DNA of 64,000 bases from Procambarus clarkii (Eukaryota; Arthropoda; Malacostraca; Decapoda; Cambaridae): positions 41,531,776-41,595,775 of the forward strand of contig NC_091188.1 in the NCBI RefSeq assembly GCF_040958095.1, given 5' to 3'. The notes under the pieces are model-generated. The model was not told the origin of the DNA, did no database searches, and was given only the letters and a program-made list of their open reading frames with translations. Each line of letters opens with the position of its first letter. Position 1 is the first letter of the stretch. This document shows, piece after piece, positions 54,038-64,000 of this stretch. Position numbers and translations under genes: made by a program.

Positions 54038-54571
54038 AGATGGTGGCTGTGCCTGCGGAGGGGCCTGCTGGGGGTGGTGTGGTGCGGCCTGTCTCGAAGC
54101 GTTCGTGGCGGGCTCGGAGTGTCTCCCCTTCGTGGTGTGCCTTGGGAGATGGTTGGGGAGTATGGTGCTCTGGCGCCCCCCGCCGAGGATGATAGTGCTG
54201 TGAGGGGCTCCGAAGTTGCTACCTGTGCCCCCCCCCCCCCTCCTGCGTCACCTGCTGTTGGCTCTCCGCAGTGTTTTTGTTGTTGTTAAAGATTCGCTAC
54301 CTGGAACAAAAAGTTCCAAGTAACACGGGCTATGGTGAGCCCGTAGATAGTTATTCTCCGCACTCTAAGGGGGGTCCCAGTGGAACCACGTGGGCTCCAG
54401 TAGTACCAGTAAGCGACCTAGAGTCCTTGCTAGTGTTCCTTGCCTAGTAGACTTTACCCTAGCTTGTGCTCATTGTAAAACCTTGTATCCTGCTTATGTG
54501 GACCAAGGCTTTTAACGTAAGATAGTGTGGTAAAGTAATTATTGCTATTGGTGTGAATGTATATGGGGGGT
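54038..54571. other. Unrecognised sequence between two retroelement pieces
   Basis: GC-rich until about 54300, possibly the rest of the Gag-like ORF in another frame (54074-54289). It then has AAAAGTTCCAAGTAACACGG and moderate AT. No domain recognised. Confidence 0.35.
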
Positions 54572-54811
54572 TGTTAAGGGGTTAATAAATAAGTTGGTTA
54601 GTTTTAAAGGAGTATCCATTCTTCCTGTGTAGGAGATCTATGATCTACCTCTAGGCTGACATTTTCAGTAAGCCACTATAAGTATTACTCTTATATTTAT
54701 ATTGGGGGCCGGGCCTTTAAGATCTCCAATGCTTGATACATCTGAATTCTAACTGCTGACCCTACACCAATATAATACTAGATCCCCATAGCAGACACAT
54801 AAGTCGTAACA
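54572..54811 (+). repeat. Candidate 5' LTR (TGTTA...TAACA) of a Gypsy-like retrotransposon
   Basis: 240 bp bounded by TGTTA and TAACA, with AATAAA near 54583. Two bases later comes TGGTTGGCCTGACCGG; a primer-binding site typically starts with TGG just after the LTR. A Gag frame follows at 55081. No 3' LTR is in the window, so this is inferred. Confidence 0.45.
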
Positions 54812-55080
54812 AGTGGTTGGCCTGACCGGGATGAACTGTAATTGTAAAAAATTAAATTTTTGAGTGCCAAAACTAAAAATTCTTGTTTTCCGCAGAACGG
54901 TTGTGTGCTAGCCTAGGGTCCAGCTCATCTAGCAAAGGACATTCTTGCACTGACTGGACACCCAGCTGGATCCCTTCACGATAGGTTAGTGTGGCCTTGT
55001 GTTAGGGGCCGTGCAAATTTTTGTTTTTTTTCCAATTTTTATTTTTTAATTTTTTCTTTGGCTAGGAGCTAAATTAATTA

Positions 55081-56080
55081 GTGATGGAGCATATAATGCA
55101 GGAACTGGCAAAGGACCCTTCAGTAGTAGAGATCAAGAAGCTTACCAAGTCTAATTTAGTATTGTTAGGCAAGGAATTTGGCCTAGAATTAAATGACGCG
55201 GATAAAAAGTGGACTTTGGTGAATGAAATATTACAACATTGTTTTGATCAAGAACTATTGGCAAGTGATACACTTTTATGCCAGTCAAGCCAAGCGGAAA
55301 GTGCAGCTCATAGGGACAGAGAGATGGCTCTAGAGTAAGGAAAAATAAGACTAGAGGAGCAAAAACTCAAAACCAAGGAGGCTAGAATTAGAGCGAGTGC
55401 CACTGGACCTCCACCTGCCGGGGATTCAACCCCCAAGCATTATGAGAAAAAGTATAACTTGCCTGAATTTTCAGAGTCGGACCCTGAAAGGTTTTTTCAA
55501 CCATTTTCAGAGATTGGCCACGTCCATGAACTGGCCAAAGGAAGAGTGGGTGAAAATCCAACAGGGAAGACTTAGGGGTAAGGCCCAAGATATTTTTATA
55601 AACATGCCTGACGACGAGTGTTTTGAATATAGTAAAGTCAGGGAACGTATTTTGCGGGCATATGAAATTACTCCTGAAGCTCACCGCCAAGCTTATCGCA
55701 ACCTTAGGCCTACTCACGACCAACCGCTCACTGAATTTGCTAATGATCAAATTAGATTGTTTGAAAAATGGATTCGCTCGGCTAAAGCCGAAACATACGA
55801 GGCAATTAAGAATTTAGTTTTAGTGGAACACTTTATAGATAATATGCCAGAGAATGTAGCACAGTACATTAGAGGAAGGGTAGAGGTAGATTCTAAGATA
55901 GGGGATTTGGCCAAGATGGCAGAAAACTACCAGTTGGCGGGCAAAAGGCCCAATAAAAATAATTATACCCCACAGGGTAGCAAAACTTATACCCACAGCC
56001 AGTCCAGACCAGCTATTTCTAACCCTTTAACTACTGCACCTTCTGTTTCAGAAATCAACGTTGAGTCAACGTTTCGTTGA
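55081..56080 (+). pseudogene. LTR-retrotransposon Gag, frame-broken and truncated
   Basis: 55081-55338 encodes MEHIMQELAKDPSVVEIKKL and GLELNDADKKW, and stops at a TAG. Further in-frame sequence reaches EKKYNLPEFSESDPERFF, then a frameshift near 55490 leads to FNHFQRLATSMNWPKEEWVK, IQQGRLRGKAQDIFINMPDD and YRNLRPTHDQPLTEFANDQI (55397-56080 frame), a Gypsy/SCAN-like capsid region. It ends where the LINE at 56157 begins; the zinc knuckle, protease and RT are missing. Confidence 0.75.
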
Positions 56081-56156
56081 CTCTTTTCATCTGTATATAC
56101 ATCGTGCAGTCCCATCATTTTAATGAGTGGCAGTTCTTTGAATCCATTTAGACTCG

Positions 56157-57804
56157 CTAGTTCCATTTCGTATGTGTTCTAACAGTGCAACTGACACAAT
56201 GTTGTTTTTTGTTATCACGCAGAAGCTTTAGTCCCATCATAAGATTAATTTCAAATATTCTATCTCTAATGATAAGTATATTTAATTCTTTCCGCATGTT
56301 GAGAACTTTGATAGTTATAGGACAGTCAAGTATAATTCTGAGTGCTTCATTTTGCATTTTTTCCAGTCTATCAATACTTTTGCCATTTTGCAGGACCAAA
56401 GCTGGTGCATGATAGTCTATCAGAGACCTTATATAGGCTAAATACATCATTCTTGCTATTCTAATATTAACACTATATTTCGGGCTGTACTCCACTACAG
56501 TTCTGAGAGCCTTGAGTCTGTCTCTACATTGTTGATGTAACTTATTGACTGCAGTTGAGGTACAAGGGACAGAGACTCCAAGGTATTTGAAAGAAGAGAC
56601 ATAGTCTATTGGTATGTTATCTATCTTAAGTTTTCGTGGTCCACTTTTGCGGTTGCCAATTTGTCTGTTAAATACCTTAGTTTTAGCAGCGTTGATTACA
56701 AGACCAAGGCTCTCACAAGCTGTATGTATACAATTTAAGACTGTTTGAATTTCTCGGTGGGTTTTAGTATGCACAAGGATGTCATCTGCGTAGCTGATAG
56801 TGATGTTTGCCGGACTAGTTGGGATTGATTTTAGTAAAGCATTAATTTGAACATTAAACAAGGTAGGACTAAGTACTCCTCCTTGTGGGGTGCCTAGTTG
56901 CATTACTTTAGTTTCACTCTTGTAGCCTTGGAACAGTGCAGAGGACTTCCGGTTAGTAAGATAGCCTCGTATCCATTGTAATAAATGTCCCCCTATATCC
57001 ATTCTCGCTAATTCATACATAATCACTTCCCTATTAGCAATATCAAAGGCATTTTTTAAATCAAGAAATGTTGTGTACTTGTGCCTTTTATCTCCATGAA
57101 CAGTAAGAAAGGTTGTGATACAGTTGTGTACACTTTTACAATGTGTGAAACCATTGATATCAGGTGACATGTGCTCTTTAACTCTATACAATAATCTATT
57201 AAACACCATTCTCTCAAAGGTTTTGCACATGCAACTGGTCAGTGAGATGGGACGGAAAGCATCAGGTTGGCCAGGCTTTGGTACAGGTACCGTAAGACTG
57301 GTGGTCCATGATACTGGCAGTGACATAGCTGGCATTAAACAATTCTAATAATGGGTTACCGGGTACACGATGTAGGAGTCTTAGAATATCATAGGTGATA
57401 CCGTCCTCACCAGGAGCAGTGCTACTGCCCCTGGAGAGGGCTGCATCCAATTCATAATCTGTATATGGAACATCACATTCATCATGTTGCTTGCTCAACA
57501 TGAAATTTATGAGAAAATTTCTGTCTGTGGACCTCTCCCGCAATTTCTCCCTAGTGCTAGCTGGTAACATTCCAAGGCTGGAAACCTGAGCCCATTTTGC
57601 AATTAACTGATTGGCTTTCTGTAGCGGGTTTGGGTGTGAAACTTGTCTACTATTTTTACCAATAATTTTGTTTATGCCTTTCCAGGCTTTGCCCAGGGGA
57701 GTATGCAGGTTAAGTCCACTAACAAAACCCTCCCATTCATTTTGTCTCAGTTCAGTCATTCTCTCCCTTGCCGCTGCAAGCGCGGCCTGAAACAGTTTTA
57801 ACAT
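56157..57804 (-). pseudogene. LINE reverse transcriptase part
   Basis: 57804-57262 is the linker and the start of RT (SSTAPGEDGITYDILRLLHR). A one-base shift near 57335 leads into a 392-codon frame with VPVPKPGQPDAFRPISLTSC, TTFLDLKNAFDIANREVIMY, LGTPQGGVLSPTLFNVQINA and the intact catalytic ISYADDILVHTKT, then VSSFKYLGV. The TGA/TAG-free frame stops at 56157 before the expected Cys/His C-terminal domain of the type seen at 63501. Confidence 0.88.
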
Positions 57805-57805
57805 T

Positions 57806-59375
57806 TTTGAAAAACTTATATATAAGCAGCTTTACTCATATCTAGCCAAACTCAATATACTTAGCCCTTGCCAATATGGCTTCAGACCCAAAAAAGCACT
57901 AACGATGCACTTATTAGTATGCTTAACTCGATTCATACAGCTCTTGATAAAAAGGAGTTCCCTGTTGGGTTATTTGTGGACCTGCGTAAAGCTTTTGATA
58001 CTGTCAACCACCATAACCTTCTTCTTAAATTACATCATTATGGAGTCAGAGGACACTCCCTTCAATACCTCGAGTCCTACCTTACTGACAGGCTCCAATA
58101 TGTTTCTGTGAATAATACAATTTCTCCCACCCTACCCATCAACATTGGTGTTCCTCAGGGCAGCATACTTGGCCCTCTCCTCTTTCTCATCTACATTAAT
58201 GACCTTCCAAATGCCTCCCAACACCTCAAACCAATTCTATTTGCTGACGACACAACCTTCATTTACTCCAGTCCTGACCCTCTTGCTCTAAATGCCACAG
58301 TAAATACTGAGCTAAATAAAGTCCATCTTTGGCTAACTGCCAACAAACTCACCCTTAACATTGACAAAACTTTCTATATTCTGTTTGGCAATAAATCCTC
58401 TAGTCATATAAATCTCAAAATAAACAATACCCAAATTTGTAACAAATTAGATGGCAAATTCCTTGGCATTCTCATTGACCACAAGCTGAATTTCCAGGGA
58501 CACATTCTAAATATATCAAAAAAAGTTTCAAAAACTGTGGGCATTCTTTCTAAGATCAGATATTATGTACCACGCCCTGCCCTGGTGACTCTCTATTACT
58601 CCCTTATCTATCCTTATCTCAACTATGGTATTTGTGCTTGGGGTTCTACTACCCAAAATCACTTACGTCCTCTAATTACCCAACACAAAGCTGCTATTAG
58701 AACAATATCCAACTCTGGCCCCAGACATCACTCGGTACCCTTACTCAAATCTCTGAATATGTTAGATATTAAGTCACTGCACATTCTCTCATGTGTATTA
58801 TACATATATAAAACGCTAAACTATAATGCCAATCCTGATCTTAAAAGCTTCATAGAAGGTTGTAACAGAACCCATGAGCACCACACCAGAAATAAATAGT
58901 TTTGATATTCCTAGAGTACGTCTTAATCAAACTAGAAATGCTCTGCAAATCAAGGGGCCCAGAATGTGGAATGACCTTCCCAACCATGTTAAAGACTGTA
59001 CCTCTCTCAACCAGTTTAAGATAAAAACTAAACACTACCTAATAAATTCCCTGTAATCTACCTCACTCCTCTATTGTCAACCCATGTCTGTTATTTTTTT
59101 TTTTTTTTTTTTTTTAATCAACACTGTTTGTCAACCTATTGTATTTGTGCTGCTTTTTCAGTCATGTTCCCCCTTTTTTTATCTTTATTTGTATTTGTTC
59201 TCAACACTTTTTATTCTTTATGCTCAATTAGTATTAAGTCCTAGATATTAATGTTTTTCTTGCCCGAAACGCATTGCGTAATAGTGGCTTTAGGCATTGT
59301 ATGTACTAGCTCTATCTATATATCAATCCATTAATGTAACATCACTTGTATGTATATACCTTACCTGAATAAACA
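57806..59375 (+). mobile_element. 5'-truncated CR1/L2-type LINE nested in the minus-strand LINE
   Basis: Starts at the element region preceding KQLYSFLAKHN and runs to the TTACCTGAATAAACAT end. The frame is open from 57868 to 58899 (with FADDTTFIYSS) and is then broken by a short deletion at 58896-58900. Nucleotide identity to 23660-25225 is very high by eye. Short AACAT at both edges may be part of the target duplication. Confidence 0.9.
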
Positions 59376-59380
59376 TCATT

Positions 59381-60478
59381 TGAGGAGTTCTAAGGCTCTT
59401 ATATGCTTTACCTGTCTGTCTAGCAATTGATTTAAGCTCTTTCAGTTTAGCATCATCATAGTACTGGTTGTGTCTGACCTGTTTACCAGTACTTCTTTTT
59501 GTTTGGCGTGACTCACTATTGTTGATGGCCTCATAGGTATTATTCACGAGGTCATCATAAAACTGTTGTACATTCTCAGGCTCATAATTGTTATACCAAT
59601 GTTCTATGCTGTCTATAAAGAATTTTTCTTGCTCTTTCCTTACTGTTAGCCTGCGTCTACTCAGCTTAGTGCCAGGTAGGTCAACATTAGCCACGTGTAT
59701 GTTAGCTGTTATGGCTAAATGGTCAGACATTAAGTCATCCATAATATCAGTCTCATGAGTTGTGTATGACAGGTTAAAGCCAATGCACCTATCTAGGACT
59801 CCTCCATATATTTGCGTTGGTTGATTCTTACTGATAATTTGAACATCATCATATGCATCGAGAAGTGCCAACAATCTTCTCCCGTTGGTGTTTGTGAGTT
59901 GATCCCCTAATTGTTTGTGTTTAGCATTTAAATCCCCAATTAATATTGTAGAATCAGTATGTGCAAAACTAGGTAGGTCAGTATACTGGAAGAGGCCAGT
60001 AGGTGCATAGGCATTCATAACATTAAGTGTAGAGTTACCAACGTGTACCCGGATACCATGATATTGTAGTGTAGAGTTACCAACGTGTACCCGGATACCA
60101 TGATATTGTTGTGTAGAGTTACCAACGTGTACCCGGATACCATGATATTGTTGTGTAGAGTTACCAACGTGTACCCGGATACCATGATATTGTTGTGTAG
60201 AGTTACCAACGTGTACCCGGATACCATGATATTGAAACCCCTCTCGTTGTTGGGCGGGGAGTGGCTCATGCGGCAGTGATTTTTTAACATACATAAGACA
60301 CGTATTTTTTGATCTGGGATTATAGCACTGATAACTAGGCAGATTCTGCGGGGTTTTACCTGCAGGAGTTAGGGTTTCTTGGAGGCAGACAATGTCTGTC
60401 TTCAGTCATAACCTTATGATGGAGGTCTGAATACCGTTTTCTAAGAGAAGCAATATTCCAACTGAGTATCTGGTTCAA
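59381..60478 (-). pseudogene. LINE endonuclease part
   Basis: Begins with ILSWNIASLRKRYSDLHH (about 60470), then a frameshift, then an open frame from 60294: YVKKSLPHEPLPAQQREGFQ, a run of 14-residue repeats, MNAYAPTGLF, STILIGDLNAKHKQLGDQ, GGVLDRCIGFNLS and MDDLMSDHLAITANI (catalytic SDH). The 59323-59380 end of the frame belongs to the inserted LINE. Confidence 0.85.
60030..60235. repeat. 42-bp tandem repeat inside the LINE endonuclease
   Basis: About five units of GAGTTACCAACGTGTACCCG, GATACCATGATATTGTTGTG and TA. On the coding strand each unit adds 14 residues (YHGIRVHVGNSTQQ) without breaking the frame. Confidence 0.92.
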
Positions 60479-60843
60479 CAACCTGTCCTCTTAAAAATAA
60501 CGTCGCTTTTGGCCGTTTGCCCGTATGGCCGAAAGTGGACGTAATTTGAAAATTAAAAAAAAAAAAAATTAAAGTAAATTTGGGATCTTTTTTTCAACAA
60601 CAGTAAGTTAAGGGTCCTCTGATAGGTTAGGTGGGCAGGTAATTCTCATAAAGTTTCAAAACGTTATAAAAAACGTTAATTGAAAGTTTCCTCTTCTAAC
60701 CTTACTGAGTAGGCCGGGCGACTCAAACAGAAAACGGGACAGTACGTCACTTTTATGAGTCGATTTCATTTCAAATTACGTCCAAATTCGGCCATAGCGC
60801 ACATACGAGCGAAAAGTGACGTTATTTTTAAGAGGACGGGTTG
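60479..60843. mobile_element. MITE copy 3
   Basis: Starts CAACCTGTCCTCTTAAAAAT and ends TTTTTAAGAGGACGGGTTG. Internal sequence matches 31800-32159 closely (AAGTTTCAAAACGTTATAAA, GGGACAGTACGTCACTTTTA). A second end copy, TTTTTAAGAGGACAGGTTG, follows at 60845-60863. No clear 7-bp duplication here. Confidence 0.85.
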
Positions 60844-60863
60844 ATTTTTAAGAGGACAGGTTG

Positions 60864-61039
60864 AAGCAGGAGAGTGTGACAGAGTGACCGGTGGTGGCAC
60901 AGCAGATGAGCCAGGGTGGTTACTGGCGCCCCCAGCTGGTATACCCCGGGCAGCCCGTCTCGGCGGGAACTCCCTCCATGTGACTGATGATACCAGGCTC
61001 CAGGCGGGAGGATGGGGAATTAGCCTCGGCTACCATCCT
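60864..61039. other. Unrecognised GC-rich sequence
   Basis: About 175 bp with GGTTACTGGCGCCCCCAGCT. It may be part of the SINE C flank; no homology recognised. Confidence 0.3.
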
Positions 61040-61359
<320 letters not shown>

Positions 61360-61664
61360 AAATATGACCGAAAAAGTAAGATTAATAATTCTAACACGAA
61401 TTTTCTCAATGTTTCTTATATTTCTTTTCACTGTTGATGGTAACTGAAAAACCAATTCTCCAAAATTCATTTCTATTTCTAGTCTGACGCGACACTTGAA
61501 CGCGTTTCGTAAAACTTATTACATTTTCAAAGACTTTAGTTTACACACACACAACTATAACTGAACAGAGTTTAAAACAGCTTCGATTTTATACCAGCAT
61601 TTGGGTGAGGTGATATGTTACAACAGTTTTGGATGAGGTGAAAACAAACTTTCAACACAAGACA

Positions 61665-62225
61665 GAACACGAAACAATGGGTATAATATTTTGTAAGTTA
61701 AGGGGAAGAATGGAAGTAACTGCAAAGGGCCTATTGGCCCATATTTCTTGATTTATTTATTTATTTATTTATATATTTACAAGATGGTTGATGCTTCTAT
61801 ATTGGTGCGGAGTCTTGAAGTGGGTAGAATATAGTTGTGCATATATTGTGTTGTTGTGCAGTATAGTTGTGCATATATTGTGTTGTTGTGCAGTATAGTT
61901 GTGCATATATTGTGTTGTTGTGCAGTATAGTTGTGCATATATTGTGTTGTTGTGCAGTATAGTTGTGCATATATTGTGTTGTTGTGCAGTATAGTTGTGC
62001 ATATATTGTGTTGTTGTGCAGTATAGTTGTGCATATATTGTGTTGTTGTGCAGTATAGTTGTGCATATACACAACTATATTCTACCCACTTCAAGACTCC
62101 GCACCAACATAGAAGCATCAAGAAATATGGGCCAATAGGCCCTTTGCAGTTACTTCCATTCTTCCCTTTAACTTACCCAATATTATACCCATTGTTTCGT
62201 GTTCTGTCTTGTGTTGAATTCAATT
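61665..62225. repeat. Inverted repeat with tandem-repeat loop
   Basis: The left arm (61665-61835) and right arm (62070-62225) are reverse complements over most of their length: GAAACAATGGGTATAATATT, GAATGGAAGTAACTGCAAAG, GGGCCTATTGGCCCATATTT, GATGCTTCTATATTGGTGCG and GAGTCTTGAAGTGGGTAGAA are each matched on the right. The left arm has an extra (TTTA)n. Between the arms is a 32-bp tandem repeat. Confidence 0.9.
61836..62067. repeat. 32-bp minisatellite in the loop of the inverted repeat
   Basis: About seven near-identical units of GTGCATATATTGTGTTGTTG and TGCAGTATAGTT. Because 32 is not a multiple of 3, the same peptide series appears in three frames; these are not genes. Confidence 0.95.
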
Positions 62226-62330
62226 TCTTTCTTTATTATGCACCCCATACCCATCCCGTGGGCGGTGGTGTAAAGGATTACAGAGGCACATAATCGGTTC
62301 AGGAACTCAACCCTCTAGTTCGTTTAGCTA
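62222..62330 (-). repeat. LINE 3' UTR fragment
   Basis: TTATGCACCCCATACCCATC and CGTGGGCGG match the 3' UTR of the LINE remnant at 52020-52120. Confidence 0.6.
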
Positions 62331-62485
62331 AGCAAATAATCTTTTGACGCTAGTTACAAAATTAGTAATGTTATATATACATGTACACATACTCATGCAT
62401 ACATGTACATATACATACGTATACAAATATACATACACATACATATTTAATCACCCACACAAATACACACATCAATAATCTTTGT

Positions 62486-62562
62486 GTCACAAGTGATCAA
62501 CAAGAGGCTCACAACAGTCACTATACAAGGCACTTTACATCTATGGTGAGTCACACAGTTAC
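62486..62562 (+). repeat. Dispersed repeat, inverted partner of 17145-17222
   Basis: CACAAGTGATCAACAAGAGG, CTCACAACAGTCACTATACA and ATGGTGAGTCACACAGTTAC. It leads directly into the 42-bp minisatellite. Confidence 0.75.
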
Positions 62563-62565
62563 TAG

Positions 62566-63495
62566 TCTTGCTCCACACCCACCCAACTGGGCGGCAGCTT
62601 TACAGTCATGTGCTCCACACCCACCCAACTGGGCGGCAGCTTTACAGTCATGTGCTGCACACCCACCCAACTGGGCGGCAGCTTTACAGTCATGTGCTCC
62701 ACACCCACCCAACTGGGCGGCAGCTTTACAGTCATGTGCTCCACACTCACCCAACTGGGCGGCAGCTTTACAGTCATGTGCTCCACACCCACCCAACTGG
62801 GCGGCAGCTTTACAGTCATGTGCTCCACACCCACCCAACTGGGCGGCAGCTTTACAGTCATGTGCTCCACACTCACCCAACTGGGCGGCAGCTTTACAGT
62901 CATGTGCTCCACACCCACCCAACTGGGCGGCAGCTTTACAGTCATGTGCTCCACACCCACCCAACTGGGCGGCAGCTTTACAGTCATGTGCTCCACACCC
63001 ACCCAACTGGGCGGCAGCTTTACAGTCATGTGCTCCACACTCACCCAACTGGGCGGCAGCTTTACAGTCATGTGCTCCACACCCACCCAACTGGGCGGCA
63101 GCTTTACAGTCATGTGCTCCACACCCACCCAACTGGGCGGCAGCTTTACAGTCATGTGCTGCACACCCACCCAACTGGGCGGCAGCTTTACAGTCATGTG
63201 CTCCACACCCACCCAACTGGGCGGCAGCTTTACAGTCATGTGCTCCACACCCACCCAACTGGGCGGCAGCTTTACAGTCATGTGCTCCACACTCACCCAA
63301 CTGGGCGGCAGCTTTACAGTCATGTGCTCCACACCCACCCAACTGGGCGGCAGCTTTACAGTCATGTGCTCCACACTCACCCAACTGGGCGGCAGCTTTA
63401 CAGTCATGTGCTCCACACCCACCCAACTGGGCGGCAGCTTTACAGTCATGTGCTCCACACCCACCCAACTGGGCGGCAGCTTTACAGTCATGTGC
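62566..63495. repeat. 42-bp minisatellite, about 22 units
   Basis: Unit CTCCACACCCACCCAACTGG, GCGGCAGCTTTACAGTCATG, TG. Variants are CACACTCACC and GCTGCACACC, some in a recurring order. The 42-bp length is a multiple of 3, so frames of 300-390 codons run through on both strands (for example APHPPNWAAALQSC repeats); I do not call these genes. Confidence 0.97.
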
Positions 63496-63500
63496 ATGCA

Positions 63501-63923
63501 TTACCTACAGTAAGCAAATTTTGGATACTTCGCTAAGATTTCGGGCAGCAGATCATTATGAATGAAGTACTTACACATTTCTTGGACACTATTGATGGTG
63601 TTATCTCTAAATTCCGCGATTTTTTCACATTCCATTATATAATGACGCAAAGTATGCGAATAGTTCTGCTGACAGAGTTTACATTTAGTCAAATCTACAT
63701 CAGCAGATGTAACAAATTCCCAGAGGAACTTGTAGCCGAGCCTAAGCCTAGCAGTGGTAACATCTAGAAGTCTGCTAACCTTATTGGATGACCCATAGAC
63801 GTGCGGTTCTTCCTGCATAATAGAATGATGATAGATGGAGTAACTGGTGTGAATTTCACTTTGCCTCAAGTCTCCGAAATTTAGTTGATGTTCCCGGAAT
63901 ATTACTGCCCTCAGGCTGCTCAA
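63501..63923 (-). pseudogene. LINE ORF2 C-terminal domain fragment
   Basis: Open 140-codon frame: HHSIMQEEPHVYGSSNKVSR, LLDVTTARLRLGYKFLWEFV, LTKCKLCQQNYSHTLRHYIM and ECEKIAEFRDN. The C-x2-C-x5-H-x3-H-x4-C cluster is the C-terminal Cys/His motif of this LINE type, homologous to 52364-52739. No RT lies upstream within the window. The 42-bp minisatellite begins right at its 3' end. Confidence 0.72.
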
Positions 63924-64000
63924 AGGCAGTCATAAGAATAGTGTAATAAACGCAATTATACTCAGAGCATTTACTGATTGTTCTTGCTGGTATAAAATCT

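Larger units (their letters stand above)
56084..60478 (-). mobile_element. LINE (minus strand) split by another LINE
   Basis: The endonuclease part is at 60478-59381 and the RT part at 57804-56157, separated by a plus-strand CR1/L2 insertion (57806-59375). The pieces continue one another: the endonuclease part ends ARQTGKAYKSLRTPQ and the RT part begins at MLKLFQAALAAARERMTELR, as in the EN-RT linker of such proteins. At 60478 the element meets a MITE. Confidence 0.82.

Noticed and set aside
60965-61015. Hammerhead ribozyme core (CTGATGA at about 60974)
   Set aside because: No matching GAAA strand and no stems in the right places.
62381-63565. 300-390 codon frames with APHPPNWAAALQSC-type repeats
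   Set aside because: A 42-bp minisatellite that is a multiple of 3; open in at least five frames, with no signal or non-repeat domain.

Overview
This is a eukaryotic, intron-rich, very repeat-rich window, most likely from a decapod crustacean and perhaps a crayfish. That is an inference from the two protein-coding genes, which look arthropod-like, and from the repeats: long (TA)n tracts, tRNA-derived SINEs, Penelope, DIRS and CR1/L2 elements, and several minisatellites. There are no bacterial operons, rRNA genes or CRISPR arrays. Most long open frames are minisatellite or microsatellite read-through, not genes.

Only two host genes can be supported, and both were assembled here by eye from exon homology and splice signals. 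LAMTOR1 (p18, the Ragulator scaffold) is on the minus strand with six coding exons between 16750 and 2365, about 170 aa. SEH1/SEH1L (a WD40 nucleoporin and GATOR2 subunit) is on the plus strand with seven coding exons between 30377 and 46643, about 367 aa. They are divergently arranged, about 13.6 kb apart, and both proteins act in amino-acid signalling to mTORC1 at the lysosome.

Layout. 1-2364: LAMTOR1 3' flank. 2365-16750: LAMTOR1; its introns hold a TTAA-flanked piggyBac-like element, a deleted DIRS element, CR1/L2 tails, Penelope UTR pieces and a CT-rich minisatellite. 16751-30376: intergenic, with a CR1-like pseudogene (-), a Penelope-like element (+), a full-length CR1/L2-type LINE with an intact 993-codon ORF (21932-24913), a second 5'-truncated copy and a tandem SINE array. 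30377-46643: SEH1; intron 1 has a 19-bp minisatellite, a SINE and two MITEs, and intron 6 (8.8 kb) has a 4.1-kb 30-bp minisatellite, a 1-kb 51-bp minisatellite and a LINE remnant with an RNase H domain. 46644-64000: no host gene recognised; SINEs, LINE ORF1 and ORF2 fragments, an LTR-retrotransposon 5' end, a LINE interrupted by another LINE, a third MITE copy, an inverted repeat with a tandem-repeat loop, and a 42-bp minisatellite.

Splice junctions come from reading GT/AG sites and reading frame only. The SEH1 exon 5/6 junction is the one that does not resolve cleanly. Family names for repeats are by motif, not by database search.
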